A stretch of DNA of 64,000 nucleotides from Paenibacillus_AP thailandensis. Its GTDB lineage: Bacteria; Bacillota; Bacilli; Paenibacillales; Paenibacillaceae. Positions 50,160 to 58,070 of this stretch are shown here, piece by piece; positions within the stretch are counted from its first letter, which is position 1; each line of letters opens with the position of its first letter. The position numbers and the translations under genes are program-made. The stretch covers positions 1 to 64,000 of the forward strand of contig NZ_JBHUMY010000007.1 of the NCBI RefSeq assembly GCF_042685365.1, read 5' to 3'. The notes under the pieces were generated by a model. The model did no database searches. It worked only from the letters and a program-made list of their open reading frames with translations, and was not told where the DNA came from.

Positions 50160-51242
50160 CTACAGCTCTTTTACGATCGTAATATGAAGCTCGTCCTTAA
50201 GCTCCAGCTCGTAAGGCTCCTTCGGCTCGGTACCGTCCGCTTCCTTGATGACCCGAACCCGCGGACGGTGCAGCGCAAGCTCGTTGTTTTCCGAAACGAC
50301 CGCAACTTGCCCCGTGCTGAGCAGCAGCGTCGTCGACACCGGATAGATGGATATATGACGGCAGAACAGCCGGATCAAATCCAGGTCGAAATAGGTGTTC
50401 CCCGCTGCAAACAGAAACTCGATCGCTTCGTTAGGCGTATACCGCTTGCGGTGCGGACGCGGCGAGGTGAGCGCGTCGTACGTGTCGGCCAGGCCGACGA
50501 TTTGGGCATACATATGAATGTCCTCATGCTTCAGCCCCCGCGGATACCCGGAACCGTTGAACCGCTCGTGATGCTGAAGGGCGCAATGCGCCGACACAAG
50601 CGAAATATCGTGGTATTTCCGCAATATTTGAAATCCTTCCGTCGTGTGGCTTTCGACAATCGCCTTCTCTTCCGCCGTCAAGGGCCCCGGATGCGAGATC
50701 AGCTTGGGCGGAATCCGGGTCATCCCGATATCGTACAGCAGCGCGCCGATGCCCAGCTCTTCCAGCTGATTCCGGTTATATCCTTTGGCGATGCCCATAA
50801 TGCCGGCAAGCACGGCTACGTTAACCGCATGCTGAAAAATATAGGCGTCCGTTACGTGAATGTTGGTCAAGCTGACCAGCACATTCGGGCGAGTCGCCAA
50901 ATCTTGCATTATTTCGCCGAATACGCTCCGGAACGTTTTGCCCATATCGGGGGCGATCGTTCTCCCCTTCAACATCTGATTGTCTTTAAACAGATTCATG
51001 GTCGTATAGACGGCATTGACGGCGCTTTTCCGAGTCTCGTCCCGAATCGTATCCTCCGGCTCCAAATCTTCGGTTTTGCCGTCTTCTATGTATAAAACAT
51101 CCACGCCCAGCATCTTCAGCCGCTGGATGTACCGTTCGCTTAATTCCACGCCTTCGCCTAGCAGCACATGGCCGTTTTCCTGGAATACGGTTTTGGCGAG
51201 CTTGTCTCCCGGTTTTACGAAATCAATTTGCACTTTTCTCAT
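50160..51242 (-). CDS. HD-GYP domain protein with altered HD motif
   Basis: 360-residue cytosolic protein. The N-terminal part (about 1-130) has the KPGDKLAKTVFQENGHVLLGEGVEL segment typical of Paenibacillus HD-GYP proteins; an HD-GYP domain follows (about 135-305). Members hydrolyse c-di-GMP. The HHERFNGSGYPRGL motif is intact, but the first HD motif reads LLYDIGM rather than LLHDIGK, so a metal ligand is missing and activity may be lost or changed. A C-terminal segment of about 55 residues follows. ATG start. Stands alone between the YitT and GGDEF genes on the same strand. Confidence 0.92.
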   Translation of the reverse strand: MRKVQIDFVKPGDKLAKTVFQENGHVLLGEGVELSERYIQRLKMLGVDVLYIEDGKTEDLEPEDTIRDETRKSAVNAVYTTMNLFKDNQMLKGRTIAPDMGKTFRSVFGEIMQDLATRPNVLVSLTNIHVTDAYIFQHAVNVAVLAGIMGIAKGYNRNQLEELGIGALLYDIGMTRIPPKLISHPGPLTAEEKAIVESHTTEGFQILRKYHDISLVSAHCALQHHERFNGSGYPRGLKHEDIHMYAQIVGLADTYDALTSPRPHRKRYTPNEAIEFLFAAGNTYFDLDLIRLFCRHISIYPVSTTLLLSTGQVAVVSENNELALHRPRVRVIKEADGTEPKEPYELELKDELHITIVKEL

Positions 51243-51356
51243 CTGGTCCCCGCCTTTAGGTCAAGTTCAGCCCATCCATTTTCCACAAGCTATTTTAACA
51301 GAAAAGCGAATAGCTGACTATTGCGTCAAGCGGGCGAAACGGCTTCGTTTCCGATT

Positions 51357-51394
51357 AAAAAAGACCCGGCCTCCCTATATCGGCATCCGGGTCT
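51357..51394 (-). terminator. Terminator after the GGDEF gene
   Basis: Stem AGACCCGG / CCGGGTCT with a 17-nt loop and a T-run on the minus strand, immediately after the stop. Confidence 0.88.
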
Positions 51395-51395
51395 A

Positions 51396-53078
51396 TCATG
51401 CGAGCTTTCGGTTTACGATGCGGTTTCTGCCGTTATATTTGGCTTCGTAAAGCGCCGCGTCCGCTTCCTCAAACAGCTTGTCTATGAACTTTTTGACATC
51501 CTCGGGCTTTCCGGCCTGCGCCGCGTCGTCGATCGATACGATTCCGATGCTGATCGTGACCGATACCGTGAGGCCGGCATCGCCGACGTTCATCTCGTTA
51601 TGCTGGACCGCTTCTTTAATCCGTTCGGCCACGAGAGCGGCCTGCTCCCTCGTCGTATGGGGCAAATAAACCGTAAACTCCTCGCCGCCGAACCTGGCCA
51701 AAATATCCCCGGCGCGCAGCACTTCCCGCACCGCCTCGACCGTTCCTTTCAGCACGGTGTCCCCGACCAGATGGCCGTGATTGTCGTTGATCGCCTTAAA
51801 CAAGTCGATATCGAACATAATGATGGAGAACGGCGTGCCGTATTCCATGCTGACCGTCACTTCCCGCTCCAGCTGCCGCAGCAGGTAACGCCGGTTGAAG
51901 CAGCCGGTCAGCCCGTCCGTTACGGCCATATGCTCCAGCTTCTTGTTGGCTCGCGACAGCTCCTCCTGAATTTCCATGAGCTCGATATTGCGCTCGTGCA
52001 GCAGCTCGTTCTGGGCGTTCGTTTCTTCGATCAGGAGCCGGAGCTCCGTCACGTCCTGAAACGAAACAAGCCTCCCGATCGGCGTCCTTCTCTGGTTGCG
52101 GATCGGAACGGACTGAACGACGATATAGCGGGGACTGTCGGCATAAACGGCGATCTCCAGCTCGAAGCGGTCCTGCTTTCTCTCCTGCTGCGCTTTAAAA
52201 AAGGCCAGAATCGCCTCTTTGTCGGCAATCTGCATCCGCTCGGCCAGCTCGTCCGGATTAAACTTGTCGCCGATCCGAAGATGCGACAGCTTCCGCAGCA
52301 TCCGGTTCGCTTCCACGATGACGTTATGCTCGTCCAGCACCAGAATGCCCGTCGGGATCGTATTCATCACGTCCCGCTGGGCGATTTGAATCAGGTCGAA
52401 CGCTCTCTGGCGGGCAATCGCATGAACCATATAAAGCGCCGCGGCCGCGAGCCCCGCCGACAGCAGCGGAATATAGCCCCCGTCAAGCCCGGTCGAACCG
52501 CTTCCGTTCACGAACCGGTCGGCGATTCCGAACGCCGCGACGCCCATCAGGCCGTTCATGGCTGTAACCGTTATTTTGCGGTGCGGCCTCGTACCCGCTT
52601 TGCGCACCGTGTACACGAGAATGGCCAACGATACGGACAAATAAAGGATCAACTGCGCGATAACCGTCCAATAGAGCGGTCCGAATTCATGGCGGCCGGA
52701 GCTTTCCGTTATCTTAAGAAACCGGCCGCCCGGGTTGAAGACGACAGCCGCCGCTGACAAAAGCGCGGGAAGAGCAAGCACGAGCAGCCTTCTCCTGCGT
52801 ACCACGTAGGATTGTCCCGTCAAAAAAATCGTAAACACGAGCCAGCCGATTCCAAGCAGCGACAAGCCGGTATAGGCGGCTGAAATATAATAGAGCTGAA
52901 ACCGGCCGCCTGGCATCGTTCGGGCTATAAACTGAAACATCGGCCATATGAGAAAGATGATATGGAGGATGATATAAACCCGGTGCAGCCGGGTTAACGA
53001 TCCAAAAGCAAACATATAGAAGAACAAGCCGAGAAGGACGGCAACCACAGCAAATTCCAGCCACATCTCCCAAGCCAA
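51396..53078 (-). CDS. Membrane diguanylate cyclase with PAS domain
   Basis: 560-residue protein: seven to eight transmembrane helices (about 5-230, of the histidine-kinase N-terminal 7TM type), a PAS domain (about 240-345: GILVLDEHNVIVEANRMLRKL), a coiled coil, and a GGDEF domain (about 400-555). GGEEF is intact and preceded by the I-site R-A-G-D, so it should make c-di-GMP and be product-inhibited. TTG start with GGTGAG at 5 nt. It is the only clearly active cyclase in the window and a candidate source of signal for PelD (inference). Confidence 0.94.
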   Translation of the reverse strand: MAWEMWLEFAVVAVLLGLFFYMFAFGSLTRLHRVYIILHIIFLIWPMFQFIARTMPGGRFQLYYISAAYTGLSLLGIGWLVFTIFLTGQSYVVRRRRLLVLALPALLSAAAVVFNPGGRFLKITESSGRHEFGPLYWTVIAQLILYLSVSLAILVYTVRKAGTRPHRKITVTAMNGLMGVAAFGIADRFVNGSGSTGLDGGYIPLLSAGLAAAALYMVHAIARQRAFDLIQIAQRDVMNTIPTGILVLDEHNVIVEANRMLRKLSHLRIGDKFNPDELAERMQIADKEAILAFFKAQQERKQDRFELEIAVYADSPRYIVVQSVPIRNQRRTPIGRLVSFQDVTELRLLIEETNAQNELLHERNIELMEIQEELSRANKKLEHMAVTDGLTGCFNRRYLLRQLEREVTVSMEYGTPFSIIMFDIDLFKAINDNHGHLVGDTVLKGTVEAVREVLRAGDILARFGGEEFTVYLPHTTREQAALVAERIKEAVQHNEMNVGDAGLTVSVTISIGIVSIDDAAQAGKPEDVKKFIDKLFEEADAALYEAKYNGRNRIVNRKLA

Positions 53079-53171
53079 AAGGACTCACCCATTCGTTTAA
53101 TAGCCATCTTCTTCCATTGTATCAAAAATCATCTTATCCGACAATCGGTTTATAGGACAATATTCTTATAC

Positions 53172-54353
53172 TCATTTCACAGGCTTAGGCCAAAAGTCCT
53201 CCAACGCATGCTCAAGATAAGGAGAGACATGGAGAAAATCGCGAAAACGGGTATATTCTTCCCATTTCTCCCGCGAGACGGAGCTTGCGCCGCGCACGGC
53301 CCGGATCAACAAGTTTTTGGGCGTATGCTCCGGATCGACGAACTCCAGCATTTGCACCTTATAGCCGAGAGCCTCCAGCATCGTTCCCCGGGCGGCGTCG
53401 GTTGCAAGCGCGGCGAACCGTTCTTTGAGCAGCCCTTGCGACAAGATCGGCGACAGCGCATCGCTCCGTACTTGCCGAAACAACTCGTGCTGACAGCACG
53501 GGACCGTCATAATGACGGATGCTCCCCAGTTGACGGCTTTGGCGATCGCCGCGTCCGTCGCCGTATCGCAGGCGTGAAGCGTCACGACCATATCCGCTTG
53601 CCGGAGCTCTTCGTATTCGGCGATATCGCCGACAAGAAAACGAAGGCGGTCGTATCCGAGCTTGTCCGCAAGCTTCCGGCAAAATAAAATGACGTCTTCC
53701 TTCAGATCGAGCCCGATAATGCGGATGTCCCGCCGCTGCTCGACCGCAAGCAGGTGATAAAGCGCAAACGTCAAATACGATTTGCCGCAGCCGAAATCGA
53801 CGATCGTCAATTCGCGGTCCGCCGGAAGATGAGGCAGCACGTCGGTTACCATCTCGAGAAACCGGTTAATCTGGCGATATTTATCCTGCTTCTGCGCATG
53901 AACCTTCCCTTCCGGCGTCATAATGCCCAGCTCGACAAGAAACGGTGCGGCCTCCCCTTCCCGGATAATCCGGTTTTTCTGGCGGTTATGCTGCAGCCCT
54001 CCCGCCGGGGCTTTGCCCGTCGGCGGCTTCCGGAGAACGGCCGCTTTTCCTTTTTTGCTGAGCAGCACCTGTACGTCCGCTTCGGCCGTTTTGAACAGCG
54101 CTTGCCGGTATTGGGAATCGAGCAGCTCCGCGATCCGTTCGGCCGCCCGGCCGGCAGGCACGTTCTCGTGATAAACCTTGTTTGGGTGGTGGGCTTCAAA
54201 CTGATAATAAAAGCCGTCCTTCATTTGAACGGGCCGGATCACCGTGCGGCTTGCCAGCGTCTCGTCCTTCCGGCGAAGCTGGCTGAGCGTGCCTTGGTAC
54301 AGCTCCCCCGCTTCGATCCATTGTTGCAGTTGTTGCTGCCAACTTTCTGTCAT
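53172..54353 (-). CDS. Class I SAM-dependent methyltransferase (Methyltransf_32 type)
   Basis: 393-residue cytosolic protein. The SAM-binding core is at about residues 165-300: TIVDFGCGKSYLTFALYHLL, DIRIIGLDLKEDVI, and MVVTLHACDTATDAAIAKAV, as in METTL25-like enzymes. The N-terminal region (about 1-150) is Lys/Arg-rich. Substrate unknown; the relatives act on proteins or RNA. Start ATG 54353 overlaps nothing but lies 10 nt after the DUF6483 gene, so they are probably co-transcribed. A longer start at 54428 would overlap that gene and has no ribosome binding site. Confidence 0.88.
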   Translation of the reverse strand: MTESWQQQLQQWIEAGELYQGTLSQLRRKDETLASRTVIRPVQMKDGFYYQFEAHHPNKVYHENVPAGRAAERIAELLDSQYRQALFKTAEADVQVLLSKKGKAAVLRKPPTGKAPAGGLQHNRQKNRIIREGEAAPFLVELGIMTPEGKVHAQKQDKYRQINRFLEMVTDVLPHLPADRELTIVDFGCGKSYLTFALYHLLAVEQRRDIRIIGLDLKEDVILFCRKLADKLGYDRLRFLVGDIAEYEELRQADMVVTLHACDTATDAAIAKAVNWGASVIMTVPCCQHELFRQVRSDALSPILSQGLLKERFAALATDAARGTMLEALGYKVQMLEFVDPEHTPKNLLIRAVRGASSVSREKWEEYTRFRDFLHVSPYLEHALEDFWPKPVK

Positions 54354-54363
54354 CCTTCTTCCG

Positions 54364-55017
54364 TCACTCCTTGTGGGCAGAACCAAGATCGGCCAGCCCG
54401 GTTTCAACCTCTTCCCGCGGAAGGCCACCGGCCTCCAGCTTGTCGTCTCCGTACAGCAGCAGCCTGCGGTAAAACTGTTCCAGATGCTCCGTTGTTATAT
54501 AACCGTCCTCATACAGCTCGTAAAGGATATTTTCGGCCAGATCGTATTCCCCTTCGGCCTCGTGCCATTCCGCCTGAAGCAGCTTCGTGTCCTCGGGAAG
54601 CTCGTACGCGTTCAGCTTCGCGAGCAGCTGCCTTGCCTCGCCGGCCGAATCGGCCACCGTGGCGGGAGCCCCGAGCAGCGTCAGCCTCATGAACAGCCGG
54701 AGCGCCTTCAAGCCCAGCTCGTAGCTTTCGTCGTCGCGGCCGAGCTCCTCCTGCATCTCCGATTGCTGCTTGAACATGACGGCGATCGCCTGCAGGCTGT
54801 CGGCCTGCACGATGCCGTTCTGGGTCATCATCTTGACCAGATCCTCGTCCGACAACGACCGGAGCAGCCGGGCGCTTAACCCGAACTGACGGTCGAGCAG
54901 ATCGTCGAGAAGCTGGAGCGCCTCTTCCTGTTTCCGTTCTTTTCGCAGTTGCATGACCTGGCCGATCGCTTCCGTCATCTGCTCGATCATGCGCATCAAA
55001 TAATCCCGCTGAAACAC
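54364..55017 (-). CDS. DUF6483 family protein
   Basis: 217-residue, wholly helical soluble protein that starts MFQRDYLMRMIEQMTEAIGQV, a start I associate with DUF6483 proteins of Bacillota. The C-terminal half has TPR-like pairs of helices (AEWHEAEGEYDLAENILYELY). Role unknown. GTG start behind GGAGGAGAG. It sits between the hydrolase and methyltransferase genes with very short gaps. Confidence 0.85.
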   Translation of the reverse strand: MFQRDYLMRMIEQMTEAIGQVMQLRKERKQEEALQLLDDLLDRQFGLSARLLRSLSDEDLVKMMTQNGIVQADSLQAIAVMFKQQSEMQEELGRDDESYELGLKALRLFMRLTLLGAPATVADSAGEARQLLAKLNAYELPEDTKLLQAEWHEAEGEYDLAENILYELYEDGYITTEHLEQFYRRLLLYGDDKLEAGGLPREEVETGLADLGSAHKE

Positions 55018-55035
55018 ACCCGTTCTCTCCTCCCG

Positions 55036-55875
55036 CTAATCCTTCTTCGCGCCGGCAAAAGACAGCACAGCTTCCGCCAGCTTGTCCGGCTCCTCGTACA
55101 TGCCCATATGGCCGGCATTATCAAGCATCACCGGCGTGACGCCCGGCCCTTCGCTCATAAACGTTTTTTCCGGCGGTACGACGCCGTCCTGCTTCCCCGC
55201 AACGAGCAATACCGGCATGTCCAACCGCGTCAGCGTGCCGGTGCGGTCCGGCCGGCTTCGCATGGCGATGGCCGCTTGAACGGCGCCAAGACCGCTTGTG
55301 CCGCGGCCGATTGCAAGCGCCCGCTCAAGATCGTCCGCCCTCTCCGAACGGACCGACGGCGCGAACAGTTTCGGCACAAGGCCTTCGACGAAAGCGGACA
55401 CGCCCTGCCCGCGAATCGTCGCTACCGCCTTGTCGCGTCCGGCCTTCGCTTCTTCGCTGTCCGGCAGCGGCGTGGAATGGATGAGGCCGAAGCCGGCGAG
55501 CTTCCCGGCGTAAAGCTCGGCAACGGCCAGCGCGATATACCCCCCGAGGGAATGGCCAAGCAAATAAGCTTTGCCGATATCGAGCCGTTCAATCATCTCC
55601 GCGGCATCTTGCGCATACATTTCAATTGTGCCGCCTTCCTCTTCGGCCGTCCCGGAGAGGCCGTGTCCTCTCAGGTCCGGCGCAATGATCCGGATGCCGC
55701 CGGCAAGGAGCGGTACGACGCGCTCCCAATAAGCCGAGCTGCCGCAATAACCGTGCAGCAGCACGGCGACCGGCTTCCGAACCCCCGGCTGAGGCTCGGG
55801 TTCCGAATCGTAATAAGCTATCGTAACGCCGTTATTTAACGTCATGCTTCGGTTCGAAAGCGAAATCGCGCTCAT
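55036..55875 (-). CDS. Alpha/beta hydrolase
   Basis: 279-residue soluble hydrolase. Oxyanion motif LLHGYCGSS, nucleophile elbow GHSLGG, Asp in LVAGKQDGVVPPE, and His in LDNAGHMGMYEEP complete the Ser-Asp-His triad. Start ATG 55875 (MSAISLSNRSM) with GGAGAG 10 nt upstream; the TTG at 55884 touches that site. Substrate cannot be predicted. First of three closely spaced genes with DUF6483 and the methyltransferase. Confidence 0.92.
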   Translation of the reverse strand: MSAISLSNRSMTLNNGVTIAYYDSEPEPQPGVRKPVAVLLHGYCGSSAYWERVVPLLAGGIRIIAPDLRGHGLSGTAEEEGGTIEMYAQDAAEMIERLDIGKAYLLGHSLGGYIALAVAELYAGKLAGFGLIHSTPLPDSEEAKAGRDKAVATIRGQGVSAFVEGLVPKLFAPSVRSERADDLERALAIGRGTSGLGAVQAAIAMRSRPDRTGTLTRLDMPVLLVAGKQDGVVPPEKTFMSEGPGVTPVMLDNAGHMGMYEEPDKLAEAVLSFAGAKKD

Positions 55876-55923
55876 CTTGTTCAATCTCTCCTTATTCGGA
55901 AGACGTATTCTATTATGCGTAAT

Positions 55924-56460
55924 CTATGCGTAATCGGCTATGCTTGCGGAATGCCATGCGGCTTCAACCGCCTCCGCCGTATGCTCGGCCATCTGGATGA
56001 CCCGATGCAGAGACGCGGTTTGCAAAATCCAGTAAGGCTTCGGTCCGTTCTCCCCGACGATGCCGGCTACGCTGTAATGGCCGATCGGCGGCAGTCCGGC
56101 GCTTGTCGCTTCCCCCGGTCTCAGCGGTCCGCGCCTGCAGCGGTACATCCCGGCCGATCCGGGCTTCCCGAGGCAGGCATCGACGGCGATCACGACGGAA
56201 TAACGTTCGGCCTCGCGCAGAGCATCCCGCAGCGTGTCTGCGTCGCAAGGATGCTCCAGCGTACCGAGCACGCTCCAGCCTTGTCTCTGCAGCATCGTTC
56301 CGACAAGCGGGCCGTAGGCATCCCCCGTCGAGCGATCGGTACCGATACATAAGAACAAGATGCTGTCGGGATCGGGATGGTCCGCAGCGATTTGCCGAAA
56401 GAACGGGATTAAGCCGTGACGGTCTGTTTTCGTTTCGCTTTGCACAATTTTTTTCCCCAT
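55924..56460 (-). CDS. yyaC: YyaC-like spore protein (DUF1256)
   Basis: 178-residue homologue of B. subtilis YyaC and relative of the germination protease Gpr. Family core: LFLCIGTDRSTGDAYGPLVGTML, LGTLEHPCDA, VIAVDACLGKPGSAG and GHYSVAGIVGENGP. YyaC is produced during sporulation, and its presence supports an endospore-forming host. ATG has only a weak AAGG site. Followed after 48 nt by the alpha/beta hydrolase. Confidence 0.93.
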   Translation of the reverse strand: MGKKIVQSETKTDRHGLIPFFRQIAADHPDPDSILFLCIGTDRSTGDAYGPLVGTMLQRQGWSVLGTLEHPCDADTLRDALREAERYSVVIAVDACLGKPGSAGMYRCRRGPLRPGEATSAGLPPIGHYSVAGIVGENGPKPYWILQTASLHRVIQMAEHTAEAVEAAWHSASIADYA

Positions 56461-56636
56461 GCCTTAAGTTTTCTCTCATTGTATCGGATTTGGCGCCGCG
56501 GTTCAATTTGTGGAGCTTGCACCGGATTCATGGTACAATGTCGGGAACCGGGCCTGTCGCGATCGGCGGGCGCATACTCTCAAGGCCTCGAATTTAAGCG
56601 TTGGAGGCACGCCACTATGGAATGGAGGATAAGCAG

Positions 56637-56861
56637 ATGGTAAACCTCGATCAGCCGACCGAGCAAAATATCGAATACATGATCGAAACGATCAAAACAA
56701 AGCTGAAAATGGCTTCCGCGGCAGCGATGCAAGCCTCCCACTTCAAGCTTTCGTATTACGAGGACATTAAAGATCTGTACGATGTGGTCGTATCCAAGAA
56801 CAATTTCAGCATTAGCGAAGTCGAAGCGCTTGTTTCCGAGCTTGGAAAGCTTAGAGGATAA
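56637..56861 (+). CDS. DUF1128 family small protein
   Basis: 74-residue cytosolic protein of unknown role, like B. subtilis YfkK. Characteristic text: EQNIEYMIETIKTKLKMASAAAM, FKLSYYEDIKDLYDVV, FSISEVEALVSELGKLR. Start ATG 56637 (MVNLDQ) lies 6 nt after GGAGGAT; an earlier ATG at 56601 is less likely. Divergent from yyaC. Confidence 0.92.
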   Translation: MVNLDQPTEQNIEYMIETIKTKLKMASAAAMQASHFKLSYYEDIKDLYDVVVSKNNFSISEVEALVSELGKLRG

Positions 56862-56968
56862 AATGTTGTCGTAACAAATAATTACAGTTAAAAACATAAT
56901 TTTTCAATTATCATGATTATTCGACATGACCAACCGAAACGATGAGAACGTCCCGGTTGCCCCTATCG

Positions 56969-57016
56969 AAAAACAAAACGGCTTCGGCGTCCCGGGAAAG
57001 GACGGCCAAAGCCGTT
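56969..57016 (-). terminator. Terminator after the gene at 57062
   Basis: Hairpin AACGGCTTtggCCGTCC-type with arms 56978-56992 and 57000-57016, T-rich on the minus strand, 46 nt after the stop. Confidence 0.8.
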
Positions 57017-57061
57017 ATTTGTTTTGCGCGCGGCGGCCGTGAAGCCGCTAATGGCGCGTTA

Positions 57062-57505
57062 TTATTCCGATTCTTCCTCGGTTTGCGGAGCAGGCTCGAT
57101 CGACAAGCGGATCGTGAGGTTCTTGGTTTCCCCGTTCAGAAACTGCGCCAGTCTCTCCAGCCTGTCGGCCAGCTCGGGACCGCTTAGCGTCGTGTTCAGC
57201 TGGTAGCTGAAACGGTCGGACGGCAGCTGCTCCTGCCCGTATGGGCGGATCCACCCTTGATCGCGTCCTGCGCTCGCTTGATTGAGGGCATCGGCGGACG
57301 GATAAAATTTATCCGACTTGTTGACGACCCGTTCGTAGATCCGAAGCTTCTTCAACAGCATGTAATATTGGGCGGAATGCTTGAAGTTCCAGGCTTCGCG
57401 AATATCTTTAAGCGTATAATCCATTTTCCAGCGTTTCAGCTTTTCGACTTGCTCGTCAGAAGTCAGCTGCAAAAATTCGTCTAGCGGCAAAATTTTCTCG
57501 GACAC
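57062..57505 (-). CDS. Conserved hypothetical protein
   Basis: 147 residues, soluble, not recognised. The first half is helical and rich in Lys/Glu and aromatics (LTSDEQVEKLKRWKMDY, AQYYMLLKKLRIYERVV), which reads like a small DNA-binding-type helical domain. The second half has a strand-rich segment (SYQLNTTLSGPELADRLERL, KNLTIRLSIEP) ending in an acidic tail. GTG start behind GGAGGG (GGAGGGATCAAGGTG). Monocistronic with its own terminator. Confidence 0.8.
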   Translation of the reverse strand: MSEKILPLDEFLQLTSDEQVEKLKRWKMDYTLKDIREAWNFKHSAQYYMLLKKLRIYERVVNKSDKFYPSADALNQASAGRDQGWIRPYGQEQLPSDRFSYQLNTTLSGPELADRLERLAQFLNGETKNLTIRLSIEPAPQTEEESE

Positions 57506-57758
57506 CTTGATCCCTCCGATTTTCGTAAAAGCATTATAAGGATACGCACGCGCTTACATTTTTTTCGCCGTTCGACACGGTTGGGCCGTCATTCGCGAGG
57601 GCCGAGGGTTATTCCGTTCCGGCGATAACGTTAAGACTGATAAGAATCAATATATAAATTCTTATATTTAAAAAAATACCATAAAATTTTACTGTTTACA
57701 AATAATTTTTATGTTTATTTAATCAGAATTAGCCTTTTTACCTACCCAATCCCCTCCA

Positions 57759-57874
57759 GCGGAGGGCTCCAAGCGGCTCGCCCCTCTGGACTCCCCGAAG
57801 AGGCGCAGCTGCAGCGCGGCCTTCTTCGACAATCGGGATGCGCTAACTCCCGCATTGTCCTTGCGGACAAAGCT
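57759..57874 (-). repeat. Dispersed intergenic element, copy 2
   Basis: Inverted relative to copy 1 at 35985-36098 and alignable over about 115 nt. The remaining part of 57506-58026 is AT-rich (57640-57740), with a weak match to the 67-bp repeat core at about 57964-57995 (CGCTTCGAAAGC). I see no gene there. Confidence 0.75.
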
Positions 57875-58026
57875 CTACTTTTGAATCACGTGGAAAATAT
57901 GATCAAAACAAAAAAACTAATAATTCTTAGAAAAACTTAATCGAAGTCGAAGCCGGTTAAAAAGTTGGCTTGGCAAACTCGCTTCGAAAGCAACAGGTTG
58001 GTTAATCGCCAAACCGAATTATGAAT

Positions 58027-58059
58027 AAAAAACCGCTTCGTCCCGTCGAACGAAGCGGT
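58027..58059 (-). terminator. Terminator of the galKET operon
   Basis: Stem ACCGCTTCG / CGAAGCGGT with a minus-strand T-run, 12 nt after the galT stop. Confidence 0.92.
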
Positions 58060-58070
58060 ACATGCATGAT

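Noticed and set aside
57882..57897. parS-like palindrome around CACGTG
   Set aside because: Only about 12 of 16 positions fit the parS consensus and it is single; too weak to call.
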